Positions 10,001-22,000 of a stretch of 64,000 nucleotides of DNA are shown in pieces. The stretch's first letter is position 1; each line of letters starts with the position of its first letter. The DNA lies in NCBI GenBank assembly GCA_900491605.1, contig UESW01001604.1, positions 278,285-342,284 of the forward strand, read 5' to 3'. The position numbers and the translations under genes were made by a program. This stretch comes from Calamus simplicifolius (Eukaryota > Streptophyta > Magnoliopsida > Arecales > Arecaceae). Under the pieces are notes generated by a model. The model was not told where the DNA came from, ran no database searches, and saw only the letters and a program-made list of their open reading frames with translations.

Positions 10001-13000
10001 ACACCTTTTTGCTTGGCCAGCCAGTAGAAGGGATTTTTTATGTTTAGTTTTGTTTTTTATTTTCCACAAAGTTATTATAGAAAGTCCACAAAGCAGCTGA
10101 ACATTTGTAGCAGCCGCTTTCACTGATGGAAAGTCCACAAAATTACTTTTCACTCATCAACATGAGATAAACTTTCTTACTTCAACTCCATTCAAAAATA
10201 GAAAATGCAGTAAAGTTATTTCATATTTTCTTCACTTCCATCATCTTGAATACATCTAGGATTATTTCTGGGTTGCAGGCATGATTCATGTTGAGCATGC
10301 TTCTTATCATAGGTTTTATTATTTTTCAATACTACAATCTAAGAACCTCTTTCTTCCAATCCGAATATGTTTTTACCTTAATTTTCTATGTGCTCACCAG
10401 CATTGTCAAGGTTTCTAGATGATACCTAATCAGTAGGAACCGCTAACTGTCTAGACACATGGGCGGGCCACCTAAGCACTTAGCAGTCCATTTTAAGTCA
10501 AGGCACAAAAATACATAAAAAATTCAAAATTAGCATAACTGCACTCATTATTTTTCCAAACAATACACATCCAAATTACCAAACAAACTGTTAAAAAATA
10601 ATAGGACAATAAATTTGTTTACACCACATCATGATCTCATTGCACACCAATTCTTTTCACATGAATATAAAAGTGAAAGCCACATTTGAATGACAAAAGA
10701 AAATTGTTGAAAGGTAAACTTATATGGTACGAACTTTCACAGGTCTCAAAAAAGGAAAAAACTTCATAAATTATAAGCTTAACTAAAATTCCATATTCTC
10801 ATCCAAAAAATGCATCAAGGTGAAAATAGGAAAGCAGAGAACAAATGAAAAAAATGTAAGGAAAGAAAAAAAGGAAATAAAAGTATGGTAAAGAAGATGA
10901 AAAGAGAAAAAATGGGATGAAAAATACAAAGAAGAAGAAAAGAAAAATGCATGGATTTTTCAGATGACAAGAGAAACCATAAAATATAGACCAAGAGGAA
11001 GAAAAAGGACATTTCAAAAGTGAAGAGGAGAAGAAGAGAGGAAGAAAATAGGACAGGGAAGAAGTGGAAGCATTAGAAAAACACTATGAAAATGAAAACA
11101 GAGGAAGAAAAAAGAAAAAAGTTTGAGTCCTTTGGGTGATTAGATGATTGCCAACAAGCTATCAAAGGGCTATGGAGATTGGACAGCTACCAAAGGGCCT
11201 TCAACTGGAGATGCATAAGTGGAATGGTGGACAACTGGCTGAGCGTGTTGCTCCTTGCTCTGATGTCCCAAGAGTGGAATTTCTAAGGTTGAGCAAGAAG
11301 GCAGATGTGTTGACAAAAATTGATGAGGCCATAATTAAAGCCAAAAGGCTAGGCACAACACAAGGAGAACACCTAAAAGACCCAATGCCACATGCAAATG
11401 ACATGGCAGTAGTTGAATAATCAATCACATTACAGCATCTTTTGTAGAGAATAGCAATTCTATACTTGGAAGAAAACAAGGCCTTTCCGTCAATAGGATA
11501 AAAAAATGCCATTTCTATTAGAACAAATCTGACTCTAGTTTCTTGATCTCTTTCGTCACTTTAACGTGGATTGTTGATATATGATTCAGGGGATAATATG
11601 GCGAACAAGAAGGTCAATTACACCAAATTGATCAAGATCACATGTTTTCTAACTTTAATGATCATATGTTTATGTTGTTTTCATTCCTCATTCATTTAAA
11701 ATAAGTTTAGTCACTAGACTGAACATCATGGAGGGAACAAAAATAAAAGAAAGGACTGTGTTCCTGTGTACAAGGACTGGAAGAGGTCTCAGGCCAGCCC
11801 AACGCCCAGCAAGCCAAGCAGGCTTCCATATGGACCATGGCCCAGGCGCGAGGAAGTTTGAACAAGAATAGAATCTAAAAATAGGGCACAAATAAATTTT
11901 GAGCCAGGCATGGGTTGATGCTTGACCAGGATCAGGCCCAATCCAAAGCCCTAACCCCAACCAAACCTGAAGGACAGCCTGCGATCAGGCCCAAGGTTCA
12001 ACCGGCCCCTATATTAATTGTAGAAGGGAGTATAGATGAGATTCTTAACTCGGCTCCCAATGCTGACGCTTGTCAAAGCCAAGGCTATGAGGGGGGTAGG
12101 TGTCAGACCCAGCTTGAACCGCGCCGAGTTGGCGGCGTGGGCCAGGGGCCATAGTGGCCGTGAAGTGAGGTTGATGGCCGAGCGAAGACTTAGCCGCATG
12201 GAGAGGCTTTGGCTACGCAGGGCCATGGCCGAGCAGCGCCACAGCCGTGCAGCGCCTTGGCCGCGCAGCGCCACAGCCACGCAGGGCCTTGGCCGCGCGG
12301 AGCATCGGCCATAGGGCCTTGGCCGCGCGGGGCATCGACCGCACCGAGCTTGGCCGCGCGGAGCATCGGCCGTAGAGCCTTCGCCGCACGGGGCATCGAC
12401 CGCATCGAGCTTGGCCGCGCGGAGCCTCGGCCGCACCGAGCCTTGGCCGCGCAGGGCTTTGGCCGCGCGCGCTAATGACCGTGCAAGGCCTTGGCTGTGC
12501 AGCAAGTTTGGGCGTGCGCCATGGCCGCGCTGGGCCATGGCTGAGCGGGGAGAATGCTGAGCCAGCGCGCGCAGGGCCAGAGGCCCAAGCCACAATGCTG
12601 CTCAGATTGCTGGAACCTCTGGGGTGGCAGAAGGCTGGAGGCTGCGCAAGAATGGTAGGAGGAGGTACTCGTAGGATGCTTCAAGGCAAGGATAGGTCTT
12701 GGGCATGACCACGGCTCCGGATGGGCGTGGCCTTAGCATCTCTTGCGCCGGCAAGGAATGGCCATGAAATCCACATGGCAAAGACGAGACCCCTGATGTG
12801 GCAAAGGTCGGATGACGTGGTGCATGACTCGACGGACCATTGCTCGGAGCACGGACGCAAGGCACGGCTTGGCGCGTGCTTGACACGGTCGGATGACTTG
12901 GCGCGGACCGTTGCTCGAAGCACGGACGCAAGGCTTGGATGGGAGCGTGGCTCACACAGTCAGACGACTCAGCGGACCGTTGCTCAGAGCGCGGACGCAA

Positions 13001-16000
13001 GGCACGGGCATGCGCGTGGCTCAGACGGTTGGGCGCATTGCTGGTCGAAGGCCTGAGCGGGGTTTCGATTGCCAAGGATTTCAAAGTCCCAGCGGTTGGG
13101 GAAACTGTCCACCGCAAGGCTTATATGTAGCCCTGTTCCCTTTCGGCAAGACACACCATTTGAGCAAAGACCTTGGGGCGGGTCGAGTGTGTACATGTAT
13201 CTTAAGAATTCATAACGAAGTTACCTTTACTTACATGTCTTGAGTGGGATAGGCTGGCTGGATTTGGAGAAGTCTAGCGCCGCACAAGGCCGTGACAAGA
13301 AATAATTGTAGTCTGAAAAATTGGCCCTGTGACAGTGTTATCAGAGCCCGGTTCTTGGCTCTTTTGAAGGATTCTTGATGCCAGCGACTGGCAACAATAT
13401 GAGGCTTTGAGGGAAAGGATGTCCCGGCTGGAGGCAATGATTGGGGTGCCTCAAGCGCAAGATGCGTCTCCTCTGTGGGCGCAGGCAGAAGCTCTGCAAG
13501 CGACGATGCTTCAAGAGGCAGTGGCGACTGCCCAACTTCGGATGGACGAGACGGTGTTAGATATCCGACTTCTCAAGTCGGCGATGCCAACCCATCCTCA
13601 GGGTGATGGGAGGAACAAAATGAAGGTCCGTGATCCTCACACTTATAATGGCAATCAGAGTGCCAAGGAGTTGGAAAACTTCCTTTGGGACATCGAGCAG
13701 TATTTTAAGGCTGCTCGTGTCTTGGAGGAGATGGTGCCTATTACTTGCACCTATCTCACGGAGGATGCCGAACTGTGGTGGCGAACACGGACCAATGACC
13801 TCGGGCGGCCCGAGATTCAAACTTGGGAGGCCCTGAAGCAAGAACTAAAGGAGCAATTCCTTCCCTGCAACTCTAGTTGGGTTGCCTGGGACGCCCTGAA
13901 GAAACTGAAGCAAAAGGGCAACGTGAGGGACTACGTGAAGGCGTTCAGTTCCCTCATGTTGGATATCAAGGAGATGTCTGAGGCAGATAAGTTGTTTAAC
14001 TTCCTATCTGGCCTCCAACCTTGGGCTCAGTTGGAATTGCCGAGACAAGGAGTGACTAACTTGTCTGCTGCATCGGCTGCTGCAGAGCGACTGGTGGACA
14101 TCCGAATTAATAAGCCCCCACCAGCCCCTCCAAGAAGTCCTGTCCCACCAACAAGTTCCCTAAGAAGACTCTTAAACAGAAAGATGGTGGGAAGAAAGCA
14201 AAGGACTTCGGGAAGGCAAAGATGAAGGCCAAGGAGGTTGGCTCTTCATCTAAGAAGGACAAAGGAAAGACTCCCCATCCGGGTTGCTATATTTGCAATG
14301 GGCCCCATTATTTCAAAGATTGTCCAAAAAGGGGAAAACTGAAGGCTCTCATTGCCGAGGAGAGTGATTCAGACTCGGAAGGCCTTGAGTGTGTTGCTCC
14401 TCTGCAAATACTCAATGTTCTGCAAGCAGAGGAGACAACAACGGATCGACCCCGGTTGATGTTTGTCCAGACTGAAGTGAATGGGCACCATGTCTTTTCC
14501 ATGATAGACACTGGTGCCACTCATAACTTTGTTGCTGAGAAGATGGTGAATCCTTTATGCTTGAAAGTGTCCAAGCACTCAAGCCGAATCAAGACGGTAA
14601 ATTCCTAAGCACAGGCTATGAAGGGCATGGCCTTTGATGTCAAGTTCTCCATCGGCGAGTGGAAAGGCCGATTGGATCTGATGGTGGTGCCCCTCGATGA
14701 CTTTGAAGTCATTCTTGGCAACAACTTTTTCATAGGCGCCAAAGTTGCAATAATCCCACATATGGGTGGAATTTTCATTGGGGATGAGAAAAAACCTTGC
14801 TTTGTTGCTAGGCAAGAGAGGGATCCTGTTCGAAAAGTGGAGTTAATCTCTATAAGGCAGTTGGCCCGCAGATGCAAAAAGGGCCAAAGTACCTACCTCG
14901 CTGCGATGGTGGAGGAAGGACTAAAAGAAATGGCAGAGGTGCCAAAGGAGGTGGCTGCAATTTTGCAGGAGTTCAAAGACGTGATGCCCCCTGATCTGCC
15001 TAAGGGGCTCCCACCTCGGCAAAGCGTGGACCATCGCATCGAACTGGTGCCCGGCACCAGACCTCCTGCCAAGGCTTCCTATCGGATGTCGCCTAAGGAG
15101 TTGGCTGAACTAAAGCAACAGTTGGGTGTACTGCTGGATTCTGGGAAGATCCTACCTTCGAAGGCCCCTTTTGGTGCTCCGGTGCTATTTCAAGAGAAGC
15201 AAGATGGCTCTCTTCGACTCTACATTGATTATAGAAGCCTGAACAAGGTCACTATAAAGAATAAGTATCCGGTGCCACTGATTGCAGACTTATTTGATCG
15301 CTTGTCCAAGGCAATGCATTTTACCAAGTTAGACCTGCGATCAGGATATTGGCAAGTCCGCATTGCTGAAGGGGATGAACCAAAGAATACTATGGTCACT
15401 CAATATGGATCTTTTGAATTTCTTGTCATGCCATTTAGCTTGACCAATACGCCTGCTACCTTTTGCAATTTAATGAATGATGTATTTTATGACTACATCG
15501 ATAAGTTTGTTGCGATCTACTTGGATGATATTGTTATATATAGTGAGTCCTTTGAGGATCACCTAGAACATTTAAGGTAGGTGTTTGCTCGGTTGAGGGA
15601 CAATGATCTCTATGTGAAGAAGGAGAAGTGTGAGTTTTGCCTCAGAGAGAAGTTCCTTGGACATCTTGTGGGCAATGGAATGGTACGGATGGATCTAAGG
15701 AAGGTGCAGGCCATCACTGAATGGCCAATACCAGGCAAAATGACGGAAATGAGAAGCTTTCTTGGGTTAGCCAACTATTATAGAAAATTTATAGCAGGCT
15801 ACTCAAGAAAAGTCTCTCCTTTAACGGATCTGCTGAAGAAAGACCAATCTTGGCAATGGACTGATAAATGCCAGAAGGCCTTTGATGACATTAAGGTGGC
15901 TATTTCTTCAAAATCGGTCTTGCAATTGCCTGATTTTGCCAAACCCTTTGAAGTCCATACAAATGCTTCTGATGTGGCTGTTGGAGGAGTTTTGGTTCAA

Positions 16001-19000
16001 GATAAACATCCGGTTGCCTTTGAGAGTTGGAAACTCAAGGATGCTGAGCAAAAATATCCTGCCCATGAGAAGGAAATGCTAGCAATGGTGCATTGCTTGC
16101 GAACTTGGCGAGTTTACTTGATGGGGACCAAGTTCGTGGTGAAGACTTATAATGTGGCCAATACTTTCTTCTTGACTCAGAAGAAGTTGTCTCCAAGACA
16201 GGCACGGTGGCAAGAATTTCTTGCAGAATATGACTTTCAATGAGCATAAACCTGGGAAGCATAACTAGGTTGCAGATGCCCTGAGTAGGAGAGGTGTCCA
16301 AGAGATAGTCGCTGCTATCTCTCAGATTGAAGCAGATTTTTCTGATAAGATCCGGGAGGAGGCTCAGTCGGATGTGGGATATCAGAGGCTGCTTCAACAA
16401 GTCCGAGATGGGGAAACTCGACGATATTGGCTAGAAGACGGTCTTTTGATGGCAAAGGGCGGTCGTGCCTATGTTCCTCAAGGGGTAGGACTGCGGACCC
16501 AGTTGTTGAGGGAAACTCATGACCCTCAATGGGCTGGGCATCCGGGCAGAGAGCATATGATGGCTCTCTTATTTCGCTCCTTCATTTGGCCAAGAATGGA
16601 GCAAGACATTGAAGCTTATGTCAAGTCTTGTCTTAGTTGTCAACAAGACAAAGTAGAAAGACGGAAGGAAGCAGGCTTGCTGCAGCCTCTTCCAGTGGCG
16701 GAGAAGCCATGGATTTCTATGTCTATGGACTTCATCGGCGGGTTTCCAAAGGTTGGTGGCCTATCATCCATCCTGGTGGTGGTGGATCGCTTTTCAAAGT
16801 ATGTTGTCTTTGTCCCAACAACAGCAAAATGTCCTGCAGGGGTGGCTGCAGAGTTATTCTATCGGAATGTGGTAAAAAACTTCGGGTTGCCTGCAGAAAT
16901 TATCAGCGATCGGGATCCTCGGTTCATGGGAAGATTCTGGACTTACCTTTTCCAATTGGCAGGATCAGAGTTGAAATTCTCTACTGCTAATCACCCTCAG
17001 ACTGATGGTCAGACTAAGCGGGTGAATGCTCTATTGGAGGAGTACCTTCGGCATTATGCCTCTGCAAATCAACGAAATTGAGTAAAGTTGCTTGACTCTG
17101 CTCAGTTCTATTACAATTTGCATCGGTCTTCTGCAACAGGGTTCAGTCCCTTCGAGTTGGCTACTGGACGACAGCCCCTTACACCTCAAGAAGTTGCCTT
17201 ACAAAAGAAAAAGGATCTGTGTCCTACTGCCTATTGGTTTGCCAGAGACCAGCAAGAGATATTGGATGAGGCACAGGACAGCCTGGATAAGGCTGCTAAG
17301 CGGATGAAGAAGTATGCTGATCGGGGACGTTGATCCTTAAAATTCAATGTGGGGGATAAAGTCATGTTGAAATTGACCCCACAAATCTGGAAAAGGATTA
17401 GCCGGAAGAGTGCACATCGAGGGTTAATCCCACGATATGATGGTCCGTTTGAAGTGGTCAAACGGGTTGGGAGTGTAGCCTACAAGTTGCGATTGCCTGA
17501 CAGGCTGAAAGTGCATCCTACTTTTCATGTGAGTTTTCTAAAGCCTTATTATCCAAGTGCTGATCCTTCTCGGGTGCAAGAACAGCGGGCTCCTCCTACT
17601 GTGCGAGTACAGTATGATAAGGAGATTCAGAAAATCTTGGATCATCGGACTTTGGGCCACAGTAAAAAGAATCGGAGGACAGAATATCTGGTTCATTGGA
17701 AGGGTGAACCAGAAGGTGAAGCTAGTTGGGAAAAGGAAGCAAATCTTTGGCAGTTCAAAAATGACATTGATGAGTACCTAGCAAATATCCCTCCAAGGGC
17801 GTCGAGATCTTCTGGCGGGGAAGGTTTGTCAGACCAAGCTTGAACCGTACCGAGTTGGCGGCGTGGGCCAGGGGGCATAGTGGCCGTGAAGTGAGGTTGA
17901 TGGCCGAGCGAAGACATAGCCGCATGGAGAGGCTTTGGCTACGCAGGGCCATGGCCGAGCAGCGCCGCGGCCGTGGTGCTGTGCAGCGCCACAGCTGCGC
18001 AGGACCACGGCCGCGTAGGACCACGACCGCGCAGGGCCACGACCATGCGGAGCTTTGGCCGCGCGAAGCATCGGCCGCAGAGCCTTGGCCGCGCGGGACT
18101 TTGGCCGCGCGGAGCCTCGACCGCACCGAGCCTTGGCCGCGCGCACTAATGGCCGTGCAGGGCCTTGGCTGTGCAGCAAGTTTGGGCATGCGCCATGACC
18201 GCGCCGAGCCATGGCTAAGCGAGGAAAATGCTGAGCCGGCGCGCGCAGGGCCAGGGGCCCAAGCCACAATGCTGCTCAGATTGCTGAAACCCCCGGGGTG
18301 GCAGAAGGCTGGAGGCTGCGCAAGAATGGTAGGAGGAGGTACTCGTAGGATGCTTCAAGGCAAGGATAGGTCTTGGGCATGGCCACGGCTCCGAATGGGC
18401 GTTGCCTTAGCATCTCTTGCGCCGGCAAGGGATGGCCATGAAGTCCACATGGCAAAGACGAGACCCCTGATGTGGCAAAGGTCGGATGACGTGGTGCATG
18501 ACTGGACGGACCGTTGCTCGGAGCACGGACGCAAGGCACGGCTTGGCGTGTGCCTGACACAGTCGGATGACTTGGCGTGGACTGTTGCTCGAAGCACGGA
18601 AGCAAGGCTTGGATGGGAGCGTGGCTCACACAGTCAGACGACTCAGCGGACCGTTGCTCGGAGCGCAGACGCAAGGCACGGGCATGCGCGTGGCTCAGAC
18701 GGTTGGGCGCATTGCTGGTCGAAGGCCTGAGCGGGGTTTCGGTTGCCAAGGATTTTAAAGTCCCAGCGGTTGGGGGAACTGTCCACCGCAAGGCTTATAT
18801 GTAGCCCTGTTGCCTTTCGACAAGACACACACATTTGGGCAAAGACCTTGGGGCGGGTCGAGTGTGTGCATATATCTTGAGAATTCATAACAAAGTTACC
18901 TTTACTTCATATGTCTTGAGTGGGATAGGCTGGCTAGATTTGGAAAAGTCTAGCGCCGCACAAGGCCGTGACAAGAAATAATTGTAGTCTGAAAAATTGG

Positions 19001-22000
19001 CCCTGTGACAGTAGGGGCGGGGGCAAGGGCAGGGGTAGAGGCTATGGCATCATACGTGGGGAGGGCTATCAGAGTGGGTAGGGCAGTCTTCTTGAGGAGA
19101 CAAGTGCAGGGGTCTACCTTGGGATGGACGGCATCAAGCCATCAGGTCTACCTTGGGAGGTTACGGACAGAAAGGCTGGCAGAGATGGAAGAAAGGTCAT
19201 GGCAGCAATTGAAGTCCCAGCTGGACGAAGGGATGAGGAGGTCCTCGATGCATGGATCAAGCCATTGAGATGGACCATGATGTCCAGGTAGACCACAACA
19301 GCAAGGTCAACCCGCTTTGCTGCACCATTCCTTGATTGCACTCAAAAGCTTTGTTACAGAGCTAAGCTAGCATCATGACAATCCACAATGTCCTCAAGGG
19401 TCTAGAGGAGGACCTTAATGAGCTCAACGAGCTCAATGTAATGGCAGTCGAGGAGGGTGACTGATGGAGTTTGAATTCATCTGTCAAAGGATGGCAATGT
19501 GGGACAGGAGATAAGAGTTCCCTGATAGTGCAAAGAAGATGCTGACAGCAAAGATCAATAGAACAAAAACTAAAATAAGGTTGCAACCAATCAGGCCAAA
19601 AGTTAGATCAGTCAGCCAAACACAAGTTGGCCAAGTCTTTTGGCTCAAATGTGCTAATACGAGTTGGCCAAGAATTCCTAGGAAGTCTGGCCTCTGCACT
19701 GGTCTAATATCTATGTGCCTAGGCATCAATTTTGAGAACACTTGCTCTCACATATCACTGACATGGATTTGAACCGAGTACTTGTTAGTAATTATAATCC
19801 ATCACAGGAACCCTTTGTGGATTGGAAAACCTTTATTGTGCTCAATGAAGAATCTGCAAGGACCAAAAACTAATTACTCTTGTTAAATATCTTGATTAAT
19901 CTGAAATGCTTAGGAATTGTCCAGTCCCAAACTAAATTCATTTATTTCAATCTAAGATGATCAATAGTCAATTTTAACTTGCTGCATATTTGCATTATTC
20001 TAGGACCTTTTCTACCTTCACTGGATTTGTTAAAGAAGAGAAATAAGCTGGCATGCTCTCATTAAGATAGTGGTTTCAATGCTGTTTGGGTCAAAACAAG
20101 ACCTCATCATGACCTTCAGTATTCTCTCCATCCATGTTTGGTTTCATTTCAGAAGGGGTGGCAAAATCTGACGTGACCAAATAACTCAAACCAAGCTCGG
20201 GTCCATAATATGTACAAGTCCAATTTTTCCACCTAGACTTTAAACAAGTCAGCTATGACTTAAAGCTTTGACAAAATTCTGGTCATGAGGATGGAATTCT
20301 ATTTTGGCTTAGGTTAGGTTGCATTAAGAATTAAAATCTTGAATGAGGATTTTATAAGTGGTGCTGCCTTCTTAGTACTATTTGTTCAATTCATCTCAGA
20401 ATTCAGTCACCACAAATTGTAAGGATTGGGTTACAAGCCAGGTCAGGTGATTCTAGTTTACATCATGCAGAATAAAGTTATGGTCAAACTGGTCAAGATA
20501 GGTCATGAGGTGGACTCATGGTTCGGAAAGGCTCATAGGGTAAGTTAGGATGGGTTTTATAAGCTTTCCTAGCCTGACCCAAGACCCAACCTAACCCCAG
20601 CCAGTTACCACACCAGCATCCAGCATAGAAGTAGGTGACTTGCAGGATATAAAGACAAAAGACAACCATCAGATCCGCCTACAATATGATTTTCACTGAT
20701 CTATTCATACATCTTTGCATATGTGCATATAATAAGCATATATATGTATGTTTACATTCATAGTTGGGAAAAGGCTTAGATGAGTTGAGTTATGTATGTT
20801 TACATTCCCCCTTAAGGATAGATCTCACCAACCACCCCATCAAATAACCAGATAAGAACAGAAGCATAACATAAGAAGCCGACATTAGGCAAGCAGGCAA
20901 CATAATCCTGTATGGAGCCTTGACTGTCAGAGTTAGGGTTCAGGTTGAGCATCAGATTACTTGATGGTCCAATGCATCATCAACCATCAGATGGGCTCAT
21001 GCTTTATGATTGGTGCAATACTTGCTTGACAGAAAAATGTCCATTACCAAATCCTATTCCAAAATCAATCACAATTAAATAGAAAGCTTTCATAACAGTT
21101 CTAGTCAAATGAGAGACCGCTCCTGTGCCCTCGTCACCGACCTATGCTTCTCCACCACCGCTGCTGATCTCTAACCTCTGATTTGACTCCAAGTAAGGAA
21201 CCTAACCACCTGAAATGGTTGCTCCCTCTGCCAAACTTTGCATGGTCGAGTTTGGTTTCAGATAAGACACCTCCCCACCCTCCACCTCTTATTCCCTTGT
21301 TCTAGATAATCTCCGTGGTGAGGATATTGTCCTCCAGCAGTGAATTTCCTCTGGTGCTGATGGCTAAGACGGTGAATTTCCCCTAGGACCTTGTTGTCGG
21401 AAGGCGAATGGCAGTGAGACCAACATGGATTGTGGCAAAGGGGGCAGAGATGTGATACATGTGCTCACAAGGGTAGGGAATGGATAGCCAAGAGGTGCTA
21501 GAAACAATTGATGTCTAGGATCAGCTAGTAGAGATGATGGAGAAGGTGCAATAGGTGGCAGCAACAATGCAACAATAGCCATGGGGAAGGGACACAATGG
21601 ATATCAAAGTTTTCAATAATATGGGTTTATTATTTGACATCACTTCTATCTATCACATTTTGTCCATCTTAATGTTCTGATATTTGATCCAACCCAAATC
21701 TCCATTGGACTATCAAGCAGTCTGCTGACCATTGTACCTAAAAAAATCCTTAAGAGTTACGTGTCAGTGCTGACCCATATTGGTTGCACCTGGCTTTGTT
21801 GATCTTGTACTCAAAATCCTTCCCTGTGCTCACCACAAGGCCTTCACAACTTACATCATGTTCCATTAACTCATCAAGTCTTATTAGATAATGCTATTCA
21901 TTTCCTTTCAATAGGTATAACAATACACAGCTCAACACGTGCTTTTCCATGATGGCCTCATCCACAAATCTTCCTAACATGACTTACATGTAAGATCTTG

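Larger units (their letters stand above)
7006..12095. other. Intron 5 of the WD-repeat gene, part downstream of the chromovirus
   Basis: About 5 kb of AT-rich intronic sequence without a supportable gene. Visible features are a repeat rich in GAACC/GGTTC motifs at about 8100-8680 that looks like an old small transposon, a tandem duplication at 8784-8905, and poly-purine low complexity at 10800-11130. A 90-codon ORF at 11148-11420 and a Gly/Arg-rich frame leading into the chromovirus are described separately. Confidence 0.6.
12101..13334 (+). repeat. 5' LTR of the chromovirus
   Basis: 1234 bp, TG...CA ends, preceded by GTAGG. The interior is GC-rich, with two tandem arrays that keep long frames open by chance. 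It is about 50 bp longer than the 3' LTR, mainly from different copy number in the first array (12180-12480). Confidence 0.93.
12101..19010 (+). mobile_element. Complete chromovirus (Ty3/gypsy) retrotransposon, defective
   Basis: The element has LTRs at 12101-13334 and 17827-19010, both starting TGTCAGACC and ending CCCTGTGACA. It is flanked by a perfect 5 bp target-site duplication, GTAGG (12096-12100 and 19011-19015). Between the LTRs lie a Met-type primer-binding site, gag, protease, RT, RNase H, integrase and a C-terminal chromodomain, which defines a chromovirus. It lies within intron 5 of the WD-repeat gene, antisense to it. Five nonsense codons and at least two frameshifts make it non-functional. 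The lineage within chromoviruses (Tekay-like by LTR size) is uncertain. Confidence 0.95.

Noticed and set aside
10799..11017. Phe-rich minus-strand ORF
   Set aside because: Translation of a poly-purine low-complexity stretch.
12014..12595. 193-codon minus-strand ORF rich in Ala/Arg/Gly
   Set aside because: Antisense of the same LTR array; no domain, only repeat translation.
17840..18730. 296-codon plus-strand ORF
   Set aside because: It lies entirely inside the chromovirus 3' LTR and is produced by GC-rich tandem repeats. The 5' LTR version is broken differently.
21364..21597. 77-codon minus-strand ORF with Pro/Leu-rich product
   Set aside because: No recognisable domain, no splice support, composition like random intronic sequence.
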